Shown: positions 1 through 10,295, counted from the stretch's first letter. The stretch is DNA of 21,189 nucleotides from Saccoglossus kowalevskii (GCF_000003605.2 NW_003109580.1:149029-170217); one strand, 5' to 3'. Notes: generated by a model not told the origin, from the letters alone. Made by a program: numbers and translations.

Positions 1-1080
1 CTCTTACCCTGGGTATAGGTTGCTTGGTATATGTCACTCTTACCCAGGGTATAGGTTTCTGGGTATATGGCACTCTTACCCTGGGTATAGGTTGCTTGGT
101 ATATGTCACTCTTACCCAGGGTATAGGTTTCTGGGTATATGGCACTCTTACCCTGGGTATAGGTTGCTTGGTATATGTCACTCTTACCCAGGGTATAGGT
201 TTCTGGGTATATGGCACTCTTACCCTGGGTATAGGTTGCTTGGTATATGTCACTCTTACCCAGGGTATAGGTTTCTGGGTATATGGCACTCTTACCCAGG
301 GTATGGGTTGCTTGGTATATGTCACTCTTACCCAGGGTATAGGTTTCTGGGTATATGACACTCTTACCCTGGGTATAGGTTGCTTGGTATATGTCACTCT
401 TACTCTGGGTATAGGTTGCTTGGTATATGTCACTCTTACCCAGGGTATAGGTTTCTGGGTATATGGCACTCTTACCCTGGGTATAGGTTGCTTGGTATAA
501 GTCACTCTTACCCATGGTATAGGTTTCTGGGTATATGGCACTCTTACCCAGGGTATAGGTTTCTGGGTATATGGCACTCTTACCCTGGGTATAGGTTACT
601 GGGTATATGGCACTCTTACCCAGGGTATGGGTTGCTTGGTATATGTCACTCTTACCCAGGGTATAGGTTTCTGGGTATATGGCACTCTTACCCTGGGTAT
701 AGGTTGCTTGGTATATGTCACTCTTACCCTGGGTATAGGTTGCTTGGTATATGTCACTCTTACCCAGGGTATAGGTTTCTGGGTATATGGCACTTTTACC
801 CTGGGTATAGGTTGCTTGGTATATGTCACTCTTACCCATGGTATAGGTTTCTGGGTATATGTCACTCTTACCCTGGGTATGTGTTACTGGGTATATGGCA
901 CTCTTACCCAGGGTATAGGTTTCTGGGTATATGGCACTCTTACCCTGGGTATGTGTTACTGGGTATATGGCACTCTTACCCAGGGTATAGGTTTCTGGGT
1001 ATATGGCACTCTTACCCAGGGTATAGGTTTCTGGGTATATGGCACTCTTACCCTGGGTATGTGTTACTGGGTGTATGGCA
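1..1080. repeat. 36-bp satellite array, 30 phased monomers
   Basis: Thirty consecutive 36-bp monomers fill positions 1-1080 with no length change. The array runs off the left edge, so its true size is unknown. Three monomer types can be told apart. Type A has 'ggttgcttggtatatgtca', type B has 'ggtttctgggtatatggca', and type C has 'gttactgggtatatggca'. The first eight monomers alternate A-B, which makes a 72-bp dimer, and the order then becomes irregular. Type C appears only from 577 onward. Because 36 is a multiple of three, two plus frames and part of one minus frame stay open, giving 12-residue peptide repeats such as HSYPGYRLLGIC. I regard these as a by-product of the period, not as protein: there is no start context, no unique domain, and A/B differences are not concentrated at third positions. 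Function is unknown. Confidence 0.97.
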
Positions 1081-1171
1081 ATATATATAACTGTATACAA
1101 ATTTGAATCCCTTTTACTTCTGATTGACATTTGAGTTGTGAAATTAAGCTGACATCAACACTTAGTTGCAG

Positions 1172-1409
1172 AAGGTGGCTCAAACTGACAATGGGGTTGA
1201 AAGATCAAATAAAAACAGTATTGCATCATCTGATACTTTTTACAGCATGTGAATTGGTTGCCATGGGGATGAGATTGGCTGATTCATATTGGTTTCCCAG
1301 TGATAACAAATATGCATGTAATGGCTTGCCTGGTCTACAAAAAGATTTGGAAAAATTGATGAATGATAAAACCACTGCTGATGTTGTGTTTGTTGTCGGT
1401 AATGAAGAG
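1172..1409 (+). CDS. BTB/POZ domain protein, exon with N-terminal part of the BTB fold
   Basis: The frame is open from 1128 to the donor after 1409 and ends in DVVFVVGNEE, the first beta strand of a BTB/POZ domain, preceded by LQKDLEKLMNDKTTA. The donor is a strong GAG|gtgagt at 1410. I place the left edge at a possible acceptor, ttgcag, ending at 1171. An in-frame ATG at 1191 could instead be the start codon, and the sequence cannot decide between them. BTB domains form dimers and often recruit partners such as Cullin-3 ligases or transcription co-repressors; which applies here is not visible. Upstream of the BTB start is about 60 residues with a hydrophobic stretch (VLHHLILFTACELVAMG) that I do not recognise. 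The exon lies 91 bp after the satellite array and joins in phase 0 to the exon at 6077. The subfamily is not identified. Confidence 0.8.
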
Positions 1410-1528
1410 GTGAGTACAGACACTTGATGATCAACATTCATATTTCATATTTTTCAATTGCTCATCTCAATTTAACCATTTATGTTTTTCTGTGAATATC
1501 ACAGAATTTTAATCCATAAAATATTATT

Positions 1529-1715
1529 GTGAAACATTAAAAACAGAATATAAAACATGAAAAACAGAATGTGAAACATGAAAAACAAAATGTGAAACAC
1601 GAAAAACAAAATGTGAAACATAAAAAAACAGAATGTAAAACATGAAAAACAACGTGAAACATGAAAAACAGAATGTAAAACATGAAAAGGAGAATGTAAA
1701 ACATGTAAAACAGAT
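1529..1715. repeat. 21-bp tandem repeat, about nine copies
   Basis: A unit close to 'acagaatgtgaaacatgaaaa' repeats with 20-22 bp spacing. The variants are t for g before 'aaac', and 'acaaaatg' for 'acagaatg'. One copy near 1650 lacks a few bases. The minus-strand open frames across it (such as HVLHSVFHV-type peptides) come from the 3n period and strand bias (A-rich plus, T-rich minus), not from a gene. Confidence 0.9.
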
Positions 1716-1893
1716 TGTTGAACACAAAATTTATAGAATGTGTAAAAAACTGTGAAAGTCATGTGGAACATAACAAGAGAAGTCACTATGTAAAATATGT
1801 ACAAATTTTTGGACCTGGATTATACACCAAGGTCAGATGAGGTCGGGCATGTTATAAACTCTTCATAAACTTAAATCATAGAACAATGAATTA

Positions 1894-1948
1894 GCATGAA
1901 TTAGCGTATGCAGTGCCAAAGGCAGTTCTAACGCATTCTAATTTATGC
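1894..1948. other. 55-bp imperfect inverted repeat (hairpin)
   Basis: The arms gcatgaattag (from 1894) and ctaatttatgc (to 1948) pair with one mismatch, and an inner stem tgcc-aaa-ggca is nested in the middle. Between them the pairing is broken by bulges. The fold is too short for a typical animal pre-miRNA of about 60-80 nt, and no seed family is recognised. It may be a relic of a small palindromic element. Confidence 0.5.
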
Positions 1949-3540
1949 ATGAGCACTATCTAATATTTTTTGCTGATTTTGAAAGGGAAATAGTTGGGTA
2001 TATAAATTTTATAAGCATGTTTATAAGTATAAACATTCCTTACCCAGCTTTGATGTACATGTTGAGTTCAACATTATTTAAAAATCTTGTTAAATATAAA
2101 ACATGTTGTGCATACTTAAGTATATAGGTGTTGTGATAGATAAAGGTGACAGCTTCACATACAATTTGATTCAAACCGTTAGCAATTACAAACAGAAAAC
2201 ACATTGAAGAAAGCAATGAATATTACATGAAGGCGACCGGGCTAGAGACGCGACTCTATACAAATTAAATTGAGTTGAATTGAATTATGTTGGCTTTTAT
2301 TAACTCACGTTTTATGATTGTTAATATTCCAATTAGCAATGTAATGAGTTTGTTAAGCAATTGGAAGATGGAGCTAATATACAGTATTAGACCTAGGACC
2401 ATGTCGAGTCTCAATCTGCGATACGCATCTAGTATTGTCTCGTTACCTCTTGCACTCTTTTAACCCACTTTTTTGGAGAGTCTCAATTGCCTGCTGCGTC
2501 GTTTGGAATCTTTTGTCTGTCCACTCATTATTATGACAATAAATGATACTCTGGAGTTTTATTCATCACCGCGAACTTGTTCATTTGCGTAAGTGCTGCT
2601 GTCAATTTCGCTCTTTTGTCTGCAAGGTCTTTTATGTTGAAAATAACAAAAAATGTTTTATTCATTGGGTTATTTTCGTTTCCGCTTGTATTTGAATTCC
2701 ATGAAATGTGTTTTGTAATTATTAATTGTTTTCCCAGGGTTCATTGTTGTTTCTTTTGCTGCTGACAAATTGAACGCAATCCCATGATGCATTTCTGTCA
2801 AATGATGTGTATTCATTTATCTTACCTACCTGATTTTTTTTTAGCAACAAAATTATCAAACAGTGAACACCAAATTTTCTGAGGCTTATATGTATTAGCC
2901 AAACGGTAATTATCCGATGTCAAATATAAAAATATTCTGTATTTCTCTTGATGCTACAGTGACATATAAGATCGGACGAACGAACGAAAGGAATATATGG
3001 CCTATCTTCATTTTTCCAATGATGTATTTTTTCGTTGAACTCGATTTAGCTTTGGTTTTTCTGAATGTGCAGTTGTTTTTGACTACTAGTTTCAGAAATA
3101 CTAGTAATAGCTAGAATTATTTTTATTAGATTTGTATTTGCCAAGCTTATGGAGAATTTCAGTCGTCATTTCATAGTTGTTATTGTCATTGGTGATTGTG
3201 GAGTCCTGGCACAATAATTAAAAGACATATTCAGAAAAATGTTATTACTGTTTTTTATGAAACAAACAGATTGGAAAGAAATATTATCTCTAATATGACA
3301 AATGCCAAAATATTATTTCTTTATTGCTTTGGTTTTTTTTAATTTTTTTAAACAAACATTGTATCTTTTAAAACCATTGATTTTTATTTTTTTTACGTTT
3401 CGAGCAATTTCACTGAGAAACAATGAGTACTATTCTTATTTCACACGAAGTCCCCCAACAACAAATTTGTTGATGAGGGATTGTGTTTCACATGTTTATG
3501 CGGATTTAATTTAGCTGATTTCACTTATCAGCAGAAATCA

Positions 3541-3766
3541 ACCTCTTCACCAACAGACTTTCTCGCCCAAATTTTTCTGCACTTTTTTCTCATATTTTTC
3601 AATATTTCTGGAAATGAACCCAACAGACAAAATTTGAGCCAATGTTCAGTTTTCACTCAAAAAAATTAGGGTATTTTCGTCCCAATCTTCTGAAGGAAAG
3701 TGCAGACTATAGATGGGACTATTTTATGAATTTGTGATGAAAAGAGGGAACCGATGGTAGAAAGGT
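3541..3766 (+). mobile_element. MITE-like element, copy 1
   Basis: This is one of three homologous segments in the window. It shares the block actttctcgcccaaattt, then 'caacagacaaaatttgagcc', then 'gaaggaaagtgcagactata', then 'tgatgaaaagagggaa'. Its ends are roughly inverted: acctcttcaccaa on the left, and ttggtagaaagg-like sequence (written atggtagaaaggt) on the right. There is no coding capacity. It is about 226 bp and lacks an internal stretch of about 11 bp (tgattttggag) present in copy 2. The size, the inverted ends and the dispersed copies suggest a non-autonomous DNA transposon. Confidence 0.7.
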
Positions 3767-4809
3767 TAATAATGCATTTACAGTAACATGTCAGCCGTAT
3801 GTATCCATCCTGCATTCACATAAAAACTAAATTATGATTTATCATAAACATTAAAAACCAAATAGCTGAAAAAAGCACCATTTTCATGGCTGACCTATTT
3901 TCTGTTTGAAAAATAGTTTGTGAACCATACTTTTATGTTAGATTTTATGAACAATGACATAAAATAAAAAGGATTCAGAAAACGTAACAGGTGCTCTTCT
4001 AAATTATGCGAACGATAGTTACTCTATGATTGTACTTCAAATACGAAAATATACTGCTACTTCAGTTATTGTTTACAGCGAGTACATGCTAATATCCAGG
4101 TTATAATGATTTAAAACGATGTTACTTGAAAAAAAGTTCAAATTATGGAAAGTTGTCATAAACTCATCAAATATAATAAAATGTACATTTCATGATGAAT
4201 GAGTTTTAAAGGTCATGTTGCAGCTCTATCAAGAGTTGTCAAGCCTGCGGCTCACGTCTGACTAAATATTCGTCAATATACTCGCTAGGCTTATTACATT
4301 TACCACAAATGCACAATTCAATTTTGTCATTATAACATCGTAAAATGGAATCTTAACTTTCCTTTTACGCTGCTTTATCATTTCTCGCAGTGTTTTTCGC
4401 CTTTCAGTGAATTTCCAATGGTGATAGTTGCTCTACTGTTTTTTAGACTTCCAGGCTCATTTATTTGATTTATAATGACATTTGTTGTAAACATACAAAT
4501 TATTGCAAAGTTGGGGGATCCAAGACCTCCTCATGTAGGTCATCTTTCTTATAAAATATAATGAGTCCATAGGGTTGGATGCAATTTACATATATATCAT
4601 TACTTTGGCAGTTTTCGGTTATAATAAGATTTTCCTGGCACCTCTCTGCTCTGTCTCCCCCAGGATTAATAGAATGTCTTGTAGTGTTACATCAATAAGT
4701 CTGTCAACAGAGAATCAACTATCTTTAATTGTTCTGGAGGGGGGAAGGGTAGAAGTTGGAAGGGACAGAGTTCTCTTCTTTTTTTTTCTATATTTGCTCC
4801 TGAAATCCC

Positions 4810-5282
4810 TGAAAAAGATTTTGAGGGTCAGTCCAGTCATATATTTTGAGGGACATATTAGTTTATTTACTATTTTGACAGGTATACCAGTCTTCCGTTA
4901 TGAGGGACATGCTAGCCTGGTATTTTGAGGGATGTACCAGTTTTGTAATTTGAGAGCATATACCAGTCTAGTTATTTGAAGGCGTGCCAGCCTTTTATTT
5001 TGAGGGATGTACCAGTCTTGTATTTCGTGGGATGTACCATTCTTGTATTTAAGGGATGTACCATTCTTGCATTTCATGGGATGTACCATTCTTGTATTTA
5101 AGGGATGTACCATTCTTGCATTTCATGGGATGTACCATTCTTGTATTTAAGGGATGTACCATTCTTGTATTGTGTGGGATGTACCATTCTTGTATTGTGA
5201 GGGATGTACCACTTTTGTAATTGGGGGGGTGTACCTGTCTTGTGTTTTGAGAGATATACTGGTCTTGTAATTTTAGGGGATA
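4810..5282. repeat. 24/25-bp tandem repeat with diverged edges
   Basis: The core from 5035 to 5200 has near-identical units 'gggatgtaccattcttgtat' plus a short linker. The linkers alternate between 'ttaa' (24 bp) and 'ttcat' (25 bp, with tgc for tgt), so the best period there is a 49-bp dimer. On both sides the copies become more diverged ('gagggatgtaccagtcttg', 'agagatatactggtcttg'). This is the pattern expected when unequal exchange homogenises the middle of an array. The minus-strand open frames over it, with WYIPQNTRMVHP-like peptides, are repeat artefacts. Confidence 0.9.
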
Positions 5283-5543
5283 TTTCAATTAAATACTTTC
5301 AGGTACATGCCAGCCAGAAAGTCTGAGGGATGTATTTTCCATTTGAAAAATGTATGTCGTATTTTTACATCAGATTCCAACATTTTCCTTTGTTTACATC
5401 TGATGCAACAAGAATGTGGCTGAAATAGAATCACGTCACTGAACACAAACAATTGCGTAAACATAAATAGTAGTCGCTGACATTTCCAGGGAAATATGTG
5501 TAATAATGAAGTTATCACGAGAATACCACAAAGTCTGCATTCA

Positions 5544-5603
5544 GGCGGTATGGGATCACATCCACCTCTGCAGCATGTCAGTCGAAATGATCACCATACT
5601 GCC
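5544..5603. other. 60-bp inverted repeat
   Basis: Left arm ggcggtatgggatc and right arm gatcaccatactgcc pair with two differences around a loop of about 30 bases. A third related piece, agtatggtgatgg, lies near 5663 in the left-arm orientation, so alternative pairings exist. There is no other feature, and its role is unknown. Confidence 0.45.
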
Positions 5604-6076
5604 TTCTTGCATATTCTCATATCAAACTCGTATATTAAGATTTTATTATAAGAGTACTATTTAGTATGGTGATGGTATCGACCGATGCGATACTGCATAA
5701 AAATACTGACATTTTTGTGTCTTTCTGTGTTCCAACGCTTTATAATTTCTCAATTTGAAATTAAATCCACTGAGATCTTTTTTTTTCTTCAATCATGTGA
5801 CCAAGGACAAAATGCGACTTTGAGGGAACCTTGGTTCATGTCCGCATGTGCTTGTGTTCAACCAGGCCTGGTTGACATCAGTATAACATGTTAAATTGCT
5901 ATTATGCCGTTATGATAGCATAGGACGTCATGCTATACCAAACATGAAATATTGTTTTTGTAGCAAAATATCAACACTATCAACATATTTACACATAACA
6001 AAACAATAATTGAAAACTTTTGCATGAAAAAATATATAATAAATATTAAAAAATGTTGTTATTTTTTTTTTATTAG

Positions 6077-6235
6077 GTATTATATTATGCACATAAATTA
6101 ATACTTAACGCCAGATGCCAGCTCTTTCATGATTTCCTTCATTCGAATAATGACGACGATGTGACCAGGTTACCCTTACCAGATCTGGATCCTGAGTTAT
6201 TTGGTGACGTACTGTATTTCATATATACAGGGAAG
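6077..6235 (+). CDS. BTB/POZ domain protein, exon with central BTB core
   Basis: This 53-codon exon has a poly-T acceptor tract ending in attag at 6076 and a consensus donor AAG|gtaagt at 6236. It encodes AHKLILNARCQLFHDFL, which matches the BTB core pattern 'AHK..L.ARC..F'. LPLPDLDPELFGDVLYFIYTGK-like residues then give the acidic PDL turn and the typical FxxVLYFIYTG helix and strand. It joins the exon ending at 1409 in phase 0, so the reading continues as GNEE-VLYYAHK, as expected for one BTB domain. The region between exons is a 4,667-bp intron. The C-terminal BTB helices and any further domains (Kelch, BACK, ankyrin, RCC1) are not found with confidence downstream. No frame break is seen, so the gene appears intact here. 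Confidence 0.9.
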
Positions 6236-6549
6236 GTAAGTGACTATTAGAACAGCCTGAATATTTTTCTACAGAGGGAGTAATACCACTTATGAGATTA
6301 GCCACGTCAGTGCTTTATAGCTACTACAATTTGGTTTTTAAAAGTACGTGTTTTAATACCAAGGAGTGTGGAACAATGCAGACACTGGCTAGTTAATAAG
6401 GTTAGGAATTTATTAATGTTGAATTAAGTTAACACATCAAGGTCTGCAATCAGAAGCCTTACTAAATATTAATTATTTTTTATGGTGTGTAATTTTATTA
6501 TTATACTTTAAATTTAATTTTTTGTAATTGCCTGAACTCGAAAGCACAC
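6236..6549. other. Non-coding sequence, start of the next intron
   Basis: This follows the gtaagt donor at 6236. I see AT-rich sequence with no open frame or repeat to name. It is intronic if the BTB gene continues downstream. Confidence 0.5.
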
Positions 6550-6746
6550 AGATCTGAACAACCTCTATAGAAACAAATTTTGTACAACTCTCGCAAACTT
6601 CAATGACCAATCAGAGAAGGCTTTATATACAGCATTTATTGGACAAATGGCATAATCACTGTATACAAGACCTTCTCTGATTGGTTTCCTAATCTGGTTA
6701 TTCAAGATCTCACAAACAAGATTTTCTCTGGAGTTTGTTCAAATCT
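6550..6746. mobile_element. Long imperfect palindrome, MITE-like
   Basis: The two arms are 6550-6632 and 6659-6746. The left arm reads agatctgaacaa, then gaccaatcagagaagg, then ctttatatacag. The right arm in reverse complement reads agatttgaacaa, then aaccaatcagagaagg, then tcttgtatacag. Matching is best near the centre and at the ends and weaker between. The centre is about 26 bp. There is no coding capacity. The foldback structure is typical of MITEs. I could not define a target-site duplication because the flanks are A/T-rich. Confidence 0.65.
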
Positions 6747-7609
6747 TTAAGAAAATTAAAAACTATAATTAAAAATATAATTTTGAAAAAAATATGATAA
6801 AAATAAAAAAAAATTAAATTAATGAAAAAGAAAGAAGAAAGTTCAGCAAGATTTGATTTGTCTGTGTTTTTTAAGAAAATGTTTCAATCTGTATTCATTG
6901 TCCAAAACCCTTTAAACACCAAAGTCAACTTCAGGCAACATCCACATGATAGTTTTATTTATAGTCTGCTCTTTTCGCACATAAAATGTTCAAATTTCAA
7001 ATTCCTTGATCACAACCTTGAAGTAGTGTCGCATTTTGTTTTTTTAGTTCATAATTAGGATTAATTCAGTGAAAATTACAGAAATTCTGAACAAATTTGA
7101 GCAGGGAAAAAATGAGCGCTCAAAAGGTTAAAGGTCAATTGCCCATGGTTTCATTTATGTCGTGAATCGAAGATTTGTGTTCGTGTTTTAGTGAAATCAT
7201 TACTGGTGAAGAGGGTTGTGTTCTTAGGATGGGATTACTGGGAAAGTAGATTGTGAACTTAATTTCTATAAACCTTACGCAAATGTCAATTTTTGCAACA
7301 TACTTTATTTTTGCCTCAAAATCTATTGATTTAATGATTTCTGTGCCATCTTTTTTTTTTTTTTTATATTCTGTGCCATCTTATGCATAAGAAGTCACAG
7401 CACAAACTAAAAGGATACAAGTTTAAAACTTTTCTGCAAATTAATTTAATTTTTATGGTAGTGTCACATTCATGTCTAGATATCTTAAATATTTGACATT
7501 TTTTAATGACAAACTGGGTTTTTATTTTGAGCATATTATTTGACAGTTTTTCTCAAAAAAACTGATTGACAGTGAACAAAATAACTTTCACGTACTGTTG
7601 ATTAATAAT
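6747..7609. other. AT-rich non-coding stretch
   Basis: An open frame at 6822-7058 encodes a lysine- and phenylalanine-rich peptide without any motif and looks random. A poly-T run at 7351-7365 is flanked by a direct repeat (reported separately). Nothing else is recognised. Confidence 0.5.
7339..7382 (-). other. Poly(T) run between 14-bp direct repeats
   Basis: The sequence ttctgtgccatctt occurs at 7339-7352 and again at 7369-7382, with only T residues plus 'ata' between. This resembles the footprint of a poly(A) tail inserted by a LINE-type machinery on the minus strand, bounded by a target-site duplication. Replication slippage is an alternative. Confidence 0.5.
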
Positions 7610-7900
7610 GAATCATTTAATTATAGACAAATTTTGACGCAAAACATCGCTACTGCTAAAAATATAAAAGCATGACTAGCATATCATTTCTACCGTAAAT
7701 TAGTGGCTTATTTTGTTTGGTTTAGTATTCTTCTCATTTGTCCATCAACCATATTAATAATCTTATTTGCATAATTAATTATTAAAATGTATTTCTCCCA
7801 CTGGTGCATTGGACAGATGGACACCGTGCCAATAATCTGATTATCAACGAACGATTGTTCAATGTTCTGTCCTTGATAATCTTGATATGCACTTGATGAG
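7610..7900 (+). repeat. Dispersed repeat, copy 1 of 2
   Basis: This is homologous to 10980-11250. Shared blocks in order are aattatagac, 'aaaatataa.agcat', ctagcat, attcttctcatttt-like sequence, atttgcataattaatta, and 'cactggtgcatt' followed by 'acac.gtgccaat'. The two copies are diverged by substitutions and small gaps, so they are old. A short minus-strand open frame here (7708-7941) has no motif. The nature of the element is unknown. Confidence 0.7.
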
Positions 7901-10295
7901 TCATGTGACTTGTGTATGCAAATTAAGTGATCATGTGACACCCAGTTAACTTATGATTGAAGGTGCTTGTGGCAATCATGTAATAGAGATTTAATGATTC
8001 ATAAAATAAACTGTTCATGGCCGTGGGATGTAATAACTTGTTGTAATTAGATTACAAATAGGGACCTACTGTGTGAAGACTATTCTACAGTAATAATTTT
8101 TTTCCAGCTGAGTTAAAGGTTTTTTTTTGTCTGGTTTTTAAGTCGGTAAATTATGTGTAAATCCAGCTAATGGATTTGAGAAGTTCAATTAGTCACGGGA
8201 AGGACTTACTACAATAGGCGTAGAGAGATTAATCAATTATTGGAGAGCTGTACATCTCTCACTCGTTTTAAGATAATGTATTATTCCCTTTCGTGAGTAC
8301 TGTACTGAGAAATGTGTTTTATTATTTGCATAATGAAATAAAAGTTAATTTTACATAGCCATTTGTGTCATTTACCAAAATGTTTGGTAAACCGCAGTTA
8401 TTGCATAGCACATTTTTAATTTTTGTGTAAAAGAACAATGTGTTTTTCTTTGCATGCATTGTGTATTGTTGTGTAGAACCCATATCGAACAAAACACTGC
8501 ACGATGTCTCTGATACGCAATAACATTTTTGAAACCAGCCGCTATAATTATTACTGAAAATAAAATTTAAGAAATGGATTATGATGGTTAGAAATTCAAG
8601 TCATTAAGTTTGTCGGATTACGAGATTTTTTAGAGAATTTAAACTGACGTATAAACAATAAATAAACATTGCCGGCCATACCAAATAATTTTTAGTATCG
8701 TTTGGAATACCTGTATATGTATCATAAAAAAATGTTTGTGTGTTCCGGGTACATCTGAGCAAGAAATTGACAGTAATAGTAAACTGACATTTATTGTTGA
8801 TCAATCTATGAGAAGTGAAACTGACAAGTAATTTATCACCATTTCCGATATTTTTATTTTGAAAAGTAAACGCATAAAAGAAAATATTTGCATTACTGAA
8901 ATTACTATAGCCTGGTAATTACTTTTTAAATTGTTAGTAATGATCTATTATTGAATAATCATTGTTACTATAATAGTGATTGATATTGATTTTTAAAATC
9001 ATAATATATGCAAATTACAATGAAAACCTGTGAATACTATGCTTTAAATTGCTTTAATTCGAGAAAAGATGAATCATCACAAATCAGGTTTGTCTTGGAA
9101 AATTGCCAAATTTTGTATCAGAACTTTGGAGTGCTTAAAACGTTGACAGCCATAGCTACACTTGCAAAATTTCCTCCATGGGGAGATGAAGTTCGGTGGT
9201 CATACTACATGGGTTCCATGCAATGTACAGATAGCGTGACGACTACTGTCCCTTTAAAATATGAAAAATTTCTTTTTACAAAATATCAAATCTAATCATC
9301 TTAAAGTAAGTAGACAGGACATGGTTTTTGATGAAGTCTGTGAAGTGACAAGGTATACTTTGTGATGGAGTCTCGGCTTCACCATTAATGGCGTTTTGTT
9401 GATATAATTGAAATAGTTGTCTGGTATGACAGCGGGTATGGAGGGCTTAATCAGCTCTAAGAGCAGCAGACAATCAGCTCGAAATTGACATTGTTATTGT
9501 TACCCTACTGAGATTAGATATTTTCCACTTCCTACGGCGTCAATTCCATTTTGCATCTGCCCCCTTTAAATCTCTCGTTATTGCGGCCCGTCAAAACGAA
9601 TCATGATTAGTATTTCAACTGGTAGTGTCATTTTCTATTGTTGCTTTCTTACATGCTATTAAATTCTGCGTAATGGAATATTTTTACGGTTGGTGAATTG
9701 CCAGCTTTTTGCTATCGGGTAAAATTTACAAAAAAAAAATGCAAATCCTATATTTATTGCAAAAATGTAATCAATCTTATTTTAACAAATTTACCATTTT
9801 GTTTTCTTTCTTTTGCAATCAAAATTGTCTACAATCTGTTAAAGTCTCTGACAACTTTTTTTCAGTCATTTTTTTTATTTTAATTATATTGCCGCATTTT
9901 GTTTTAATGAAACGAGCTACTTATGTGGATTGTTTTTGATTTTTTTTCATCTGTAAGACATTGCATTGTGACTCCATACGTTTACATTTTTGCTATTAAC
10001 CACCATGCAACAGTGCGATAGTAATTATGATCAACGCTAGCACATAATAACATTGTCCATATGTTGTTTTATTGACAGGAACACATACATGTACATTTAA
10101 TAACAACAGCAGCGAATAACACCGTTATTTTATCTTCATGTGCGAACGTCCAATCCTTGCCAACCAGTTACTGATAACATGTACAACAGCCTATCATGAT
10201 GTAAATTGAGGATTTAATATTAAGATGCATAGTGGTGCGAACTGCCAATTGATCACAAAATTGCAAGACGAACGTAAATTTTTTAGAAATACTAA
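7901..10295. other. Non-coding region with possible conserved-element character
   Basis: No gene is found in this 2.4-kb stretch. Two parts, near 8160-8300 and 9410-9610, are less repetitive and less skewed in base use than their surroundings. They contain homeodomain-like cores (agattaatcaattatt) and the string gcccccttta. This could fit cis-regulatory DNA, but the sequence alone cannot show it. The open frame at 9008-9295 encodes 95 residues with no domain I recognise, and I do not call it a gene. Confidence 0.3.

Larger units (their letters stand above)
1410..6076 (+). other. Intron inside the BTB domain
   Basis: The interval starts with gtgagt and ends with a T-rich tract and attag, and splits the BTB domain between its first strand and first helix. 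It is AT-rich and carries a 21-bp array, a small hairpin, a MITE copy and a 24/25-bp array. The stretch 1950-3540 has no gene or repeat that I can name. Short open frames there (for example 2577-2765, 2917-3114 and 3302-3514) are low-complexity, rich in F, L and K, and look like chance. Confidence 0.8.

Noticed and set aside
1-1080. CRISPR array
   Set aside because: There are no unique spacers between repeats, and the context is eukaryotic.
20-1106. Long open frames with HSYPGYRLLGIC or YVTLTQGIGFWV repeats as a repetitive protein gene
   Set aside because: The 36-bp period keeps any stop-free frame open, there is no unique domain or good start context, and several frames are open at once.
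1499-1804. Minus-strand F/H/V-rich open frames as a membrane protein
   Set aside because: They translate the 21-bp array only; three overlapping frames are open because of the repeat.
4898-5288. Minus-strand NTRMVHP/KNGTS repeat peptides as a surface protein
   Set aside because: They are the translation of the 24/25-bp array, and phase shifts with each 25-bp unit.
9008-9295. 95-residue plus-strand frame as a gene
   Set aside because: No motif, no splice partners that fit, and the length is within chance for this window.
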